Below are positions 41,376-50,190 of a stretch of 53,646 bases of DNA, in pieces. A program made the translations under genes and the position numbers. Below the pieces are notes generated by a model, which saw nothing but the letters and a program-made list of their open reading frames with translations, made no database searches and was not told where the DNA came from. The DNA comes from Candidatus Falkowiibacteriota bacterium. GTDB lineage: Bacteria; Patescibacteriota; Patescibacteriia; Patescibacteriales; UBA12465. Position 1 is the stretch's first letter, and each line of letters opens with the position of its first letter. Location: positions 1-53,646 of the forward strand of contig VFKX01000093.1 in the NCBI GenBank assembly GCA_009885285.1, in the 5' to 3' direction.

Positions 41376-42704
41376 TTATTGTAAAATAATCTTATAGACT
41401 CCAGACTCCTGTCCCTGCCGTGCCCAGAAATAGAGGATATTTTCTTTCTTGTCTAAAACTGTGCCAGAAATTTTGTCAGTCGCATATACCTTAGTAGCCG
41501 TATTCATTTTCATATCAAGAGCATTTAGGCTATTGGCGGTTGAGAAAATCAAATAATTATTGTCGCCGTTCCAGATTATTTTTGTAATCTCTTCACCGAC
41601 GCGGGTTAACAAATCAGAGCGGCCAGCATTGAGGCTGAAACGAAAGATTTCCCATTTATTATGGTAGAGCAGAGCTTCATCGTCAAGCCATTGCCAGCTG
41701 ACGGCATTCTTGATCGTCTGGCTGCCGCTATGGAGGTTGTTAGGGTTTAATAAATACAGGGTCTGGTTCTGCAAGTCGTAAAGGACTAGTGATTGTGCGC
41801 TATCGGAACGGAATTCGTATTGGCCAACTGCTGGAAGATTTAACTCATCGACAATCTTCATGGCTGTTAATGAATATTTTTTGACAGAAGTCCGGCCGTT
41901 ATTGGTCGAGACGTAAAACAGGTCATTACCTCGCGGCTCATAAGTTTCAAATGTTTCGCCGCTGACAGCGGAAACACTAGTTTTGCTCGATAACTTTAAA
42001 TAGCTGATAGCATTCTTGTTCTGGTAGTAGAGGCGATTTTCACTTTCATCATAGAACCAATTATCAGTACCTGCGCCGATTAATTTTTCATAGTCAAGAT
42101 CATCTGCCGCGTCAGCGCCGTAAATATTGCCGGCTGATAATAGTTTATCGCTATTGTTTAGCCAGGCTGCTTTGTCGCTGTCAGTCGGGATGATCCGAGT
42201 GGTATTATTTTTTAGGGTAATCATGGCTTTAGTTGCCGGAATATAGAGATGTTTTCGGCTCGCACTCAATTGCGGTTCTGTTTCCGAACTGGCTAAAAGA
42301 AGCATCGGGGTGTCATTCTTGAAGAGGTTAATATCTTCGACGAAGCTGGTTTGGCCGGAATAGACATTTATTTTTTTTTGAAATGGCCAATAGCCTTCGC
42401 GCTCGAGGCGCAAGGTATATTCTCCCGGCAGGACATTTTTTACTTTGGCGGCTGTAGTTAAGTACTCGGTCTTAAAAGGGTTGAGTGAGAGGTTTGATTG
42501 CGGGACATCGTTTAAGAAAACGACGGCGCCGCTCGGCACAGAGTCAACGGCAATCATGCCAGTTTTAATAAGCAGGCGGTTTAGCTTCGGCGGCCAGCTC
42601 AGGTTAAATTTATATCCGGAGGCATAGAGGGAAATCAGGATAGTACCCGTGACAAAAAAGAATATGAAAAAATAAAAGATGTAATCCCTGGTTTTTTTGG
42701 TCAT
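41376..42704 (-). CDS. Membrane-anchored PEGA-domain protein with WD40/propeller-like C-terminus
   Basis: N-terminal TM then VDSVPSGAVVFLNDVPQS...VLPGEYTLRLEREGYWPFQKKINV (PEGA). Confidence 0.75.
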   Translation of the reverse strand: MTKKTRDYIFYFFIFFFVTGTILISLYASGYKFNLSWPPKLNRLLIKTGMIAVDSVPSGAVVFLNDVPQSNLSLNPFKTEYLTTAAKVKNVLPGEYTLRLEREGYWPFQKKINVYSGQTSFVEDINLFKNDTPMLLLASSETEPQLSASRKHLYIPATKAMITLKNNTTRIIPTDSDKAAWLNNSDKLLSAGNIYGADAADDLDYEKLIGAGTDNWFYDESENRLYYQNKNAISYLKLSSKTSVSAVSGETFETYEPRGNDLFYVSTNNGRTSVKKYSLTAMKIVDELNLPAVGQYEFRSDSAQSLVLYDLQNQTLYLLNPNNLHSGSQTIKNAVSWQWLDDEALLYHNKWEIFRFSLNAGRSDLLTRVGEEITKIIWNGDNNYLIFSTANSLNALDMKMNTATKVYATDKISGTVLDKKENILYFWARQGQESGVYKIILQ

Positions 42705-42712
42705 ATATTAGT

Positions 42713-43972
42713 TTATTCAACACGTTTGATATCGGCGCCTAATTGTCTTAAGCGTTCGTCGAGTTTTTCATAACCGCGGTCGATTTGATAGATGTTATCG
42801 ATTTCGGTTGTGCCCTCGGCGATAAGAGCGGCAATGACGAGAGCAATACCGGCTCGGATATCGGGGCTGATTAAGCGCTTACCGGCTAAACAAGTTGGGC
42901 CGGTAACAACGACGCGGTGCGGATCGCACATGATAATACTACCGCCCATCTGACAAAGCATGTCTGTCCAAATCAAGCGACGGTCATAAATAGTTTCTTG
43001 AATCAGGGAGGTGCCATGTGCCTGGGTCATTAAGACGACATAAGGAGACTGGAGGTCTGTCGAGAAGCCCGGGTATTCATGAGTCTTTAAGTCATAGGCT
43101 CGAATATTCGCTGATTTTTTCATGGCAATCCAATCGCTGCCTTTTTCATAGTTGACGCCGATTTTATCAAAGATAGCGAGCAGACTCAGGAGGTGTTCCG
43201 GATTGCAATGAGTAATTTTAATTTCAGAATTAGTGGCCGCAGCCATTAAGGCAAAAGACCCCGCTTCAATGCGGTCAGGAATAATATGACAATCGCCAGC
43301 GTTCAGTTTTTTTACACCTTCAATGACAACGGTCGGAGTGCCGGCTCCGACGATCTTAGCGCCCTGAGAGTTTAAATAGTTAGCCAAGGCTTCTACTTCC
43401 GGCTCCATGGCGCAATTTCTTAAAACTGTTCGGCCTTTAGCTAAACAGGCGGTCATAATCAAGCTCTGAGTGCCGGTCACAGTGGCTGTGGTAAAGAAAA
43501 AGTCACAGCCGGTTAATTGCTTGGCCTTGATTTCATAAAAATTGTCTTTGATTTCCACTTTAGCACCGAGAGCAGTAAAGCCTTCTAAAAAGAGGTCGAT
43601 TGGCCGTCCAGCGGCCCCAATAACACAGCCTCCTGGGTGCGGAAAGCGGACTTGGCCGAAACGGGCCAGCAGGGGGCCGACAAACATGACTGAAGTCCGG
43701 AATTTATCGGCAATCTTCTTATCAAGCTCAGTTTTGGCGATATTTTCGCAATTAATTTTGATATCTGCCCCGTTATCCTCAATTTTTGCCCCTAAATCGG
43801 CTAATAATTCCAAGGATTTTTCAACCCCATCAATTCTGGGCACATTATGGAGGCTAATGGTGCCTGCCGATAATAGGGCGACAGGCAGCATAATCTGGGC
43901 ATTATTCTTGGCTCCACCAGTGATAATCTCGCCTTTTAGCTCATTCTGACCGTTAATAATGAATTTTGGCAT
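42713..43972 (-). CDS. murA: UDP-N-acetylglucosamine 1-carboxyvinyltransferase
   Basis: MPKFIINGQNELKGEIITGGAKNNAQIMLPVALLS; start set at 43972 (MPKF). Confidence 0.95.
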   Translation of the reverse strand: MPKFIINGQNELKGEIITGGAKNNAQIMLPVALLSAGTISLHNVPRIDGVEKSLELLADLGAKIEDNGADIKINCENIAKTELDKKIADKFRTSVMFVGPLLARFGQVRFPHPGGCVIGAAGRPIDLFLEGFTALGAKVEIKDNFYEIKAKQLTGCDFFFTTATVTGTQSLIMTACLAKGRTVLRNCAMEPEVEALANYLNSQGAKIVGAGTPTVVIEGVKKLNAGDCHIIPDRIEAGSFALMAAATNSEIKITHCNPEHLLSLLAIFDKIGVNYEKGSDWIAMKKSANIRAYDLKTHEYPGFSTDLQSPYVVLMTQAHGTSLIQETIYDRRLIWTDMLCQMGGSIIMCDPHRVVVTGPTCLAGKRLISPDIRAGIALVIAALIAEGTTEIDNIYQIDRGYEKLDERLRQLGADIKRVE

Positions 43973-44022
43973 ATTTGTAAAGCGCATTTATAAGTTATTC
44001 TAGCTTCACTATAACCCATTTG

Positions 44023-44050
44023 TTGACATTTTTCAAATATTTGTTATCAT
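44023..44050 (+). promoter_or_regulatory. rplU promoter TTGACA-16-TATCAT
   Basis: TTGACA 44023-44028, TATCAT 44045-44050. Confidence 0.6.
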
Positions 44051-44100
44051 TATGTTAGTTCAGAGATACATCTGATTTTTTATTAAAAAAATTCGCTAAT

Positions 44101-44409
44101 ATGTCAAAAATTGCAGTAATTAAAACCGGAGGCAAACAGTATAAAGTCCAAGTTGGGGACACTATTAAAGTTGAGAAACTGGAAGCCGAAAACGGTACTA
44201 AAGTTAAGTTCGACACCCTTCTGATCGTTGATGGTGAGAAATTAGAAGTGGGTGAACCGAGCCTGGGTGAAAAAGTTGAAGCTGAAGTTATTGAAACTGC
44301 AAAAGGTAAAAAAGTTACCGTTGTTAAATATAAGAACAAGACCAGATACAAGAAAACTGTCGGCCATCGTCAGCAGTTTACTGCCGTTAAGGTTGTGAGC
44401 ATTGCTTAG
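44101..44409 (+). CDS. rplU: 50S ribosomal protein L21
   Basis: AVIKTGGKQYKVQVGDTIKVEKL...KKTVGHRQQFTAVKV. Confidence 0.96.
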   Translation: MSKIAVIKTGGKQYKVQVGDTIKVEKLEAENGTKVKFDTLLIVDGEKLEVGEPSLGEKVEAEVIETAKGKKVTVVKYKNKTRYKKTVGHRQQFTAVKVVSIA

Positions 44410-44432
44410 TGCCAATCAAACTTCTATAAATT

Positions 44433-44461
44433 AAAAACCGTTCTTTATTGGAACGGTTTTT
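44433..44461 (+). terminator. rplU terminator
   Basis: AAAAACCGTTC-tttattg-GAACGGTTTTT. Confidence 0.92.
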
Positions 44462-44789
44462 TTGTTGATCTAAAAGTTTTTCTGAGTTTAGCTAGGCTCT
44501 GCTGGCGCCGCGCTACTCTCTTTATCCTTCGTTCTTGCTGCTTAACCTTCAACCTCTTCAAGATTTTTATCAATAATAATTTTCTCTTGCGAGGAAATAT
44601 TTTGACTAAAATCTTCAGTCGTGAGGGCAGGCGCTTAATGTTTTGCCAGTTCATTTTTAATGTCCTGGCAAAGCTGATAATAAATATAACCTTGATAGCC
44701 ATCTTTCGGTTGAATAGGCCGATGAAGGCCATAATACCAAATGCTATTAAGGCTACAACAATCAGAGCTATTACTGACATGGTTACCAT
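44445..44789 (-). CDS. Small very basic membrane-anchored protein
   Basis: N-terminal TM segment(s) then extremely Lys/Arg-rich tail; its stop lies inside the rplU terminator. Confidence 0.5.
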   Translation of the reverse strand: MVTMSVIALIVVALIAFGIMAFIGLFNRKMAIKVIFIISFARTLKMNWQNIKRLPSRLKILVKIFPRKRKLLLIKILKRLKVKQQERRIKRVARRQQSLAKLRKTFRSTKKPFQ

Positions 44790-44803
44790 TTCTACTCCTT
44801 TCT

Positions 44804-45403
44804 TTATTTAGTCATTTCACTTCTATATTTTAAGGCATTGGCCAGCGTTAATTCATCGGCGTATTCCAGGTCGGAACCGGCCGGCAAGCCTTTAGCCAAG
44901 CGGGTAATTTTGAGGCGGTCTTTAAGAATCTTAGTTAGATAGAGAGAAGTAGTTTCGCCCTCGAGAGTAAAATTTAAAGCCAGAATAATTTCCTTGACCT
45001 CGCCAGTCTTAATTGTTCTTAAGAGTTTTTCTATGTTGAGGTCGTCGGGGCCGACGCCGCTAATAGTATTGATTAATCCGCCGAGAATATAATAACGGCC
45101 GTCGTATTGCCGAGTTGATTCAATGGCGTTTAAGTCCTGGATATTTTCCACTACACAAAGGACGTCACGACGCCGGGCCGGATCAGAGCAAATCGGACAG
45201 GGATTCTGTTCGCAGATGCTGAGGCAGTTATGACAGATGATAATTTTTTCTTGAAGTTCGGAAATCGCTTGGCCGAAACTTTTTAGCCTGTCCGGAGACT
45301 GCCGCAATAAATAAAAAGCATACCGCTCAGCGGTTTTTGGTCCGACGCTGGGCAGGTTGGATAATTTATCTATTAAAGTTTGGAGAGCGGTCGGATATTT
45401 CAT
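44804..45403 (-). CDS. recR: Recombination protein RecR
   Basis: LIDKLSNLPSVGPKTAERYAFYLL, CxxC zinc motif, Toprim. Confidence 0.95.
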   Translation of the reverse strand: MKYPTALQTLIDKLSNLPSVGPKTAERYAFYLLRQSPDRLKSFGQAISELQEKIIICHNCLSICEQNPCPICSDPARRRDVLCVVENIQDLNAIESTRQYDGRYYILGGLINTISGVGPDDLNIEKLLRTIKTGEVKEIILALNFTLEGETTSLYLTKILKDRLKITRLAKGLPAGSDLEYADELTLANALKYRSEMTK

Positions 45404-45421
45404 TGATTTACTATCGGGATA

Positions 45422-45697
45422 TTAGCTTAAGCCGGGAATACCGCCCATCTCCTGAAGTTTTTTAGCCATTAATTTTTGAGCGCTTTTTAGGGCTCCAGTG
45501 AAGCATTCTTTTAAGGCTTCTTCTTGTGCAGCTTTATTTAATTCGCCGTTAAGTTTGATTTCCAATACTTCCATATTACCGTTGAGGACGATTTTAACGC
45601 CGTTCTTTTCTTCGGTAACCGATTCTTGCGCTAAGGCAGTCTGCATGACTTTAGCCTGACTGCGTAAATCCTTAAATTGTTTTAATTTGCTGAACAT
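45422..45697 (-). CDS. YbaB/EbfC-family nucleoid-associated protein
   Basis: 91 aa, adjacent to recR, MFSKLKQFKDLRSQAKVMQTALAQE...MQEMGGIPGLS-like pattern. Confidence 0.88.
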   Translation of the reverse strand: MFSKLKQFKDLRSQAKVMQTALAQESVTEEKNGVKIVLNGNMEVLEIKLNGELNKAAQEEALKECFTGALKSAQKLMAKKLQEMGGIPGLS

Positions 45698-45739
45698 ATT
45701 TTTTAATTATTTTTTAAAATATTTATTAATTAATAAGGG

Positions 45740-47134
45740 TTAGAATTCTATCGGCGGGGAATCGTTTGGCATCTTGGCGAGATTCTTAAAGTTAGCGGTA
45801 TTTTCGTCAAAGAATAAGCTGATCATGCCGGTTGGTCCGTTACGATGCTTGGCGATGTGGATTTCCGCCTTATAGCGTTCGTCTTGCGGCAAGTCATTCG
45901 GATTATAGCCGCGATCAGCAGCTTTACGGTAAATGAACATGACGACGTCGGCGTCCTGTTCGATGGAACCGGAGTCGCGCAAATGGGAAAGTTTCGGAAT
46001 GGCCGGGTGGGTTAGTTCGACGGCGCGGGAGAGCTGAGCCAGAGCGAGAATCGGGATGTTGAGTTCGCGGGCGATAGATTTCAGACCGCGGCTGATTTCG
46101 GCGATTTCTTGAACGCGATTATCGCCGTATTTGCCTCGTCCTTCCATTAACTGCAAGTAGTCGATAACAATCAAGCCTAAGCCTTTTTCCATCTGTAAGC
46201 GGCGGCATTTAGCCCTAATTTCCATGATTGATAAAGTGCCTGAGTCGTCGATATAGATAGGCGCTTCAGCGAGCTTGCCCATGCCGTCATTTAACTTCAT
46301 GAAGTCTTCGTCGCTCAGGTTACCGGTTCTCATTTTCCATAAGCTGATATTGGACTGAGCGCAGAGCATACGATCAACTAATTGTTCCTTGCTCATTTCC
46401 AAAGAGAAGATACCGACGCCCTCTTTGCTTTTAATCGCAGCTTGGCGGGCGATATCGAGAGCAAAGGAAGTTTTACCAACGGAAGGGCGGGCAGCTAAAA
46501 TAACTAGATCAGATTTCTGTAAGCCGGCTAAAAGATTGTCTAATTCACCAAAACCGGTGGACAGTCCGCGGAGCTTGCCGCCACCGCCATACTTATGCAG
46601 GTCATCGATGCGGTCAAAAGCTGAGCTCAGCAAGTTATCGATCGGGACGAAAGCGTTCTTTAAGTATTTACGGGAAACTCCGAAGACCTTCTTTTCAGTT
46701 TCATCAAGAATCTCATCGATCTCTCGTTCTTCATTAAAGCTCATGGAGGAAATCTCGGCCGCTGCTTGTTGTAAGCGGCGGAGAGTCGCCTTTTTTTGAA
46801 TAATGGAAGAATAATGGACGATATTGCCGGATGTAGCGACGGTGTTGGATAGTTGTGCAAGATAGGCCCGGCCGCCAATGACCGCCATTTTTTTCTTATC
46901 TTCCAGGCGGTTGGACAGGGTGATAATATCGATCGGCTCCTGGTTCGCATATAATTCCTTAATGGAATCATAGATGATTCTATGAGCGTCCTTATAGAAA
47001 TCCTGGCTCATGATTGTGTCCGCGACTTTAATGATGGCGTCCTTATCAATCAAAAGGGAACCGAGTAATGATTCCTCGGCTTCTAAGCTGTGCGGCGGTA
47101 CTTTAGCGATGATATTGTCGTCGTTGCTAGTCAT
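45740..47134 (-). CDS. dnaB: Replicative DNA helicase DnaB
   Basis: VPPHSLEAEESLLGSLL, AARPSVGKTSFALDIARQAA, DYLQLMEG. Confidence 0.97.
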   Translation of the reverse strand: MTSNDDNIIAKVPPHSLEAEESLLGSLLIDKDAIIKVADTIMSQDFYKDAHRIIYDSIKELYANQEPIDIITLSNRLEDKKKMAVIGGRAYLAQLSNTVATSGNIVHYSSIIQKKATLRRLQQAAAEISSMSFNEEREIDEILDETEKKVFGVSRKYLKNAFVPIDNLLSSAFDRIDDLHKYGGGGKLRGLSTGFGELDNLLAGLQKSDLVILAARPSVGKTSFALDIARQAAIKSKEGVGIFSLEMSKEQLVDRMLCAQSNISLWKMRTGNLSDEDFMKLNDGMGKLAEAPIYIDDSGTLSIMEIRAKCRRLQMEKGLGLIVIDYLQLMEGRGKYGDNRVQEIAEISRGLKSIARELNIPILALAQLSRAVELTHPAIPKLSHLRDSGSIEQDADVVMFIYRKAADRGYNPNDLPQDERYKAEIHIAKHRNGPTGMISLFFDENTANFKNLAKMPNDSPPIEF

Positions 47135-47180
47135 CTTATTTTATGGGTTAGTCCGGTAATTTACGGATTTCAATATCCTT

Positions 47181-47209
47181 ATCTTAGCTCATGCTTACCA
47201 ATTTTTCAA
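47181..47209 (-). promoter_or_regulatory. dnaB promoter TTGAAA-17-TAAGAT
   Basis: Minus strand -35 47204-47209, -10 47181-47186. Confidence 0.6.
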
Positions 47210-47215
47210 TCAGTT

Positions 47216-47270
47216 GTTATTAACTGTTTATTAACCATTTATCAACTGTTTATGGGCAGTTTTATGGTTT
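47216..47270. repeat. Five degenerate 11-bp tandem units upstream of the dnaB promoter
   Basis: gttattaactg|tttattaacca|tttatcaactg|tttatgggcag|ttttatggttt. Confidence 0.7.
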
Positions 47271-47283
47271 GACGACCGGCAGT

Positions 47284-47913
47284 TTAAATGATGATGGTAA
47301 TATCGTAGGAGTATTTTTTTCTGTATTCGTCAATCCAGGTTAATATTGCTTTTAATAATTTAGTGTCAGGATAATTGATAGTGATGGTGCCATATTTTGA
47401 TTTATTTCTATAGGTGCCCTTTTTCCCCTCTTGAAGGAATGATTTGTAAAAGTTGCAGAGTGGTATACCAGTGGTTCTTGTCCAGAACTTAATTAGCTTG
47501 GCTTCGTTATGATCTGGGTAAATATGAATTAGGGCTTTTAATCGACTCTCGTCTACACCGCAGATTACTCGCAAAAAATCCAGAAACAACCTAATCATGG
47601 CCGGGTCGCTATTAGTGAATTTAACAACGTTCATTGTTTTAGCGCCCTCGCCCCAATACAGCATGATTCCGGCAGTCTTTAAATTAGCATCCGTGTCAGT
47701 TATTATGGTCTTTAATTGAAACGGCTTCTTATTCTGCTTGATGGCATACCAGTAGTTAATAGCCTCTGAACGTGACCTTCTGGGCGTACCTGATTTGTCC
47801 AGATGGTATCTAATTGTTGAAACTGACAGCTTTAGCTTCGACGCTATTTGAGCCATCGACATTTTCTTGCTTAAATACATGTCAGGAATTGTTTTTGCGA
47901 TATTTTTGTTCAT
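47284..47913 (-). CDS. HTH + LAGLIDADG-like (homing-endonuclease-related) protein
   Basis: N-terminal HTH (MSMAQIASKLKLSVSTIRYHLDKSGTPRRS) then AGIMLYWGEGAKTMNVVKFTNSDPAMIRLFLDFLRVICGV...WTRTTGIP. Confidence 0.65.
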   Translation of the reverse strand: MNKNIAKTIPDMYLSKKMSMAQIASKLKLSVSTIRYHLDKSGTPRRSRSEAINYWYAIKQNKKPFQLKTIITDTDANLKTAGIMLYWGEGAKTMNVVKFTNSDPAMIRLFLDFLRVICGVDESRLKALIHIYPDHNEAKLIKFWTRTTGIPLCNFYKSFLQEGKKGTYRNKSKYGTITINYPDTKLLKAILTWIDEYRKKYSYDITIII

Positions 47914-47916
47914 ATA

Positions 47917-47931
47917 GTGCTATTATAGCAC
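47917..47931 (-). promoter_or_regulatory. Palindrome GTGCTATAATAGCAC containing an extended -10 (TGCTATAAT)
   Basis: Perfect 7-1-7 palindrome; -10 lies 8 nt upstream of the ATG at 47913. Confidence 0.65.
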
Positions 47932-47976
47932 AACTATGGTTATGAGATAAATAGATATACTATAGAACAATATATA

Positions 47977-48009
47977 TAAAAAAATCGCCTAGGTAATACC
48001 CAAGCGATT
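47977..48009 (-). terminator. tRNA-Thr terminator
   Basis: Minus strand AATCGC...GCGATTTTTTT. Confidence 0.85.
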
Positions 48010-48017
48010 CTTCTGGG

Positions 48018-48090
48018 AGCCGACTGTCGGACTTGAACCGACGACCTGATGCTTACAAGGCAACTGCTCTACCAGCTGAGCTAAGTCGGC
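48018..48090 (-). tRNA. tRNA-Thr (anticodon UGU), CCA not encoded
   Basis: GCCGACTTAGCTCAGCTGGTAGAGCAGTTGCCTTGTAAGCATCAGGTCGTCGGTTCAAGTCCGACAGTCGGCT; cloverleaf with a U28-U42 mismatch. Confidence 0.95.
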
Positions 48091-48173
48091 TTAACTGACT
48101 TCATTAATATAAAAGATTTTAATAATTTTAGCAAGGGGTAATAAAAAAGGAGCCTGGCTGTAATGGATAATAT

Positions 48174-48197
48174 ACAAAAAAACAGGTAAAAACCTGT
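48174..48197 (-). terminator. tRNA-Lys terminator
   Basis: Minus strand ACAGGT-tttt-ACCTGTTTTTTTG. Confidence 0.85.
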
Positions 48198-48205
48198 CTT
48201 TTCTG

Positions 48206-48278
48206 TGCGCCCAGCTGGATTCGAACCAGCGACCATCAGCTTAAAAGGCTGTTGCTCTACCAACTGAGCTATAGGCGC
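48206..48278 (-). tRNA. tRNA-Lys (anticodon UUU), CCA not encoded
   Basis: GCGCCTATAGCTCAGTTGGTAGAGCAACAGCCTTTTAAGCTGATGGTCGCTGGTTCGAATCCAGCTGGGCGCA; A27-A43 mismatch. Confidence 0.95.
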
Positions 48279-48327
48279 TCGTATAATAAAACGGCCATAT
48301 AAATGAGCTAGTTTTATTACAAAGTTG

Positions 48328-48356
48328 ATAATATCAAAAGTTTTCCCATTTGACAA
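48328..48356 (-). promoter_or_regulatory. tRNA-Lys promoter TTGTCA-17-TATTAT
   Basis: Minus strand -35 48351-48356, -10 48328-48333. Confidence 0.7.
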
Positions 48357-48369
48357 GGGCTATAGAAAT

Positions 48370-48395
48370 AAAAAAGGCCTAATTTATACTAGGCC
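48370..48395 (-). terminator. Terminator of the 48429-48749 lipoprotein gene
   Basis: Minus strand GGCCTA-gtataaat-TAGGCCTTTTTT. Confidence 0.9.
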
Positions 48396-48428
48396 CTTTG
48401 CTTGAAGATTTGCTATTAGTCGCGCTTA

Positions 48429-48749
48429 TTACATGCCGCAAGAATAACTGACTGTTTCATTAGACTTAATGACGACGTTGGCGGTGCTGCAGCCTGTGCC
48501 GTCGTTGCCCACTAATTCCCAGACATATACCCCTGGACAGAGCTTGATGTCCTTCTTTTCGCCAGGTGTAAGCGTTCCTTTGTTTTCGCCGTTGACAATA
48601 ATCTGCTGGGTAACGCTTCTCGTACTAGTGTTGGTCAGGCTAAGCGTTCCTTGAACGCAGGGGTTAATCTTTTCCTTTTCGCAACCATTACTGAAAATGG
48701 TTAAGGCAATGATAGTTGTTAATACGAGTAAAATCTTAAATTTATTCAT
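48429..48749 (-). CDS. Small lipoprotein, paralog A
   Basis: Signal peptide with lipobox IFSNGC; shares its whole mature domain pattern with 50411-50740. Confidence 0.75.
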   Translation of the reverse strand: MNKFKILLVLTTIIALTIFSNGCEKEKINPCVQGTLSLTNTSTRSVTQQIIVNGENKGTLTPGEKKDIKLCPGVYVWELVGNDGTGCSTANVVIKSNETVSYSCGM

Positions 48750-48803
48750 GATTACGACTTTTTAAGTGATACTATTAATTGTTAATTTGCTTGAAGACAT
48801 TAT

Positions 48804-50183
48804 TTATTCGTATCGGGCCAGACTGCCATTAAGGCTCTGTCCAGTTTGCAATTTATCCTTTCTGATAACTGTTTGTCGAACAAATACCCTCTTGATGATA
48901 TCGCCATTTTCGTCCCGCAGGTGGCGGAAGTGGCCGCGCCGCAGATGGGGAGGCATCTCCCGGCCAGTATTTATTTTTATCTTTTGCCCTTTACTTCTTT
49001 TTTTCGGGGCAGTGATATAGGTAATACTGCTGCTTAAAACCTCAAACCACTTTGGTTTCTCGGTTATTAGCGCATCCTGAGTGATAGCGCTTGGTTCCAT
49101 ATAACTGTCGGCTATTTCGGTTTGTTCGGTCAGCTCACCTAAATCGGAGCAGTCATAGAGTTTGATGTTCTGAGGCGGTTCATAGTCGGCAAATAGTTTC
49201 CCGATACCGTTTAAAAGAAAGGGGAGAGCGTTCCAGGTCCAATCTTCTCTAATTAGGCGGAAGACAGCTTCACTGGAATCAGCTTCTTGGTAGACCAAAC
49301 CTCTCAGGGTTTCTATGAGATCGATGGAACCTAAGGAATAATTTTGGTCATAGACCAATAATTTTCCGGTCGACATATCAAGCTTCATTAGACTGAATTC
49401 AGAGACTAGATTGTTATAGCACTGATTTGATACAAATAGTTTGTTGAGTGCTCTTAAAGCTTTAGCGCTATTTGTTTTCTTAGACAGGCCATAAATTTCT
49501 TTAACGGCATCATGCTGGGCTTCGTTTAGGAGGACATCTTTGACATCTCCGGGAATGGAAAACATTGTTAAGATATTTTCTTCTCTGCAGATTACGTGAG
49601 TGCTGTAGTAACCGAAATGAACTGCTTCTTGACGGTTATCGTCGACATAAGTTTTTTTCAGCGGTTTATCCAACGTCAGGATAAAATTATCGTATGGCAG
49701 ATAAGCTAAGTAATTTTCCTTCCCAGGGTCGGCTAACGGAATATTTTCCGGGTGAGATATTTCACATATTTTTTTTCCTTTTAGCCACTTTTCCAGATAA
49801 ACGGGAATCAAGAATCTTCCAACGCTAGATATATCTTGATAAATTGACTCAATAAAATCTAGTTTAGTCGAAAACTTATCCCGCCAGCTTTTAGGAATGC
49901 GCGGCAGAAATTGCTCAGGATTAAAACTTTGCTGTGTGTCGAGAAAGCTGCGTAGGCGCTTATATCCTTCAATTCCTCGTCCCAGGGTAAATATGCCGGT
50001 GAGTTCTGAGCCGGTCAGTGTGCCGTGATTTATTCTATTTTCCTCATTGTTCAGACTCGCATGGTTTGGCAAAATTTTCTGACAGATATAGAATTTTAAA
50101 TCTCCTAAGAAATTAAATTCTTCCCAATATTGCAGGCATTGCTGTAATTGGATAAGTGATAGCAATTCATCAATTCTTTTCAT
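48804..50183 (-). CDS. 459-aa protein of unknown function with C-terminal PHLRRGHFRH motif
   Basis: Long ORF flanked by its own structured leader; C-terminus INTGREMPPHLRRGHFRHLRDENGDIIKRVFVRQTVIR. Confidence 0.7.
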   Translation of the reverse strand: MKRIDELLSLIQLQQCLQYWEEFNFLGDLKFYICQKILPNHASLNNEENRINHGTLTGSELTGIFTLGRGIEGYKRLRSFLDTQQSFNPEQFLPRIPKSWRDKFSTKLDFIESIYQDISSVGRFLIPVYLEKWLKGKKICEISHPENIPLADPGKENYLAYLPYDNFILTLDKPLKKTYVDDNRQEAVHFGYYSTHVICREENILTMFSIPGDVKDVLLNEAQHDAVKEIYGLSKKTNSAKALRALNKLFVSNQCYNNLVSEFSLMKLDMSTGKLLVYDQNYSLGSIDLIETLRGLVYQEADSSEAVFRLIREDWTWNALPFLLNGIGKLFADYEPPQNIKLYDCSDLGELTEQTEIADSYMEPSAITQDALITEKPKWFEVLSSSITYITAPKKRSKGQKIKINTGREMPPHLRRGHFRHLRDENGDIIKRVFVRQTVIRKDKLQTGQSLNGSLARYE

Positions 50184-50190
50184 TATTTGC

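Noticed and set aside
43542-43949. 135-aa plus-strand ORF
   Set aside because: Antisense to murA, no domain support.
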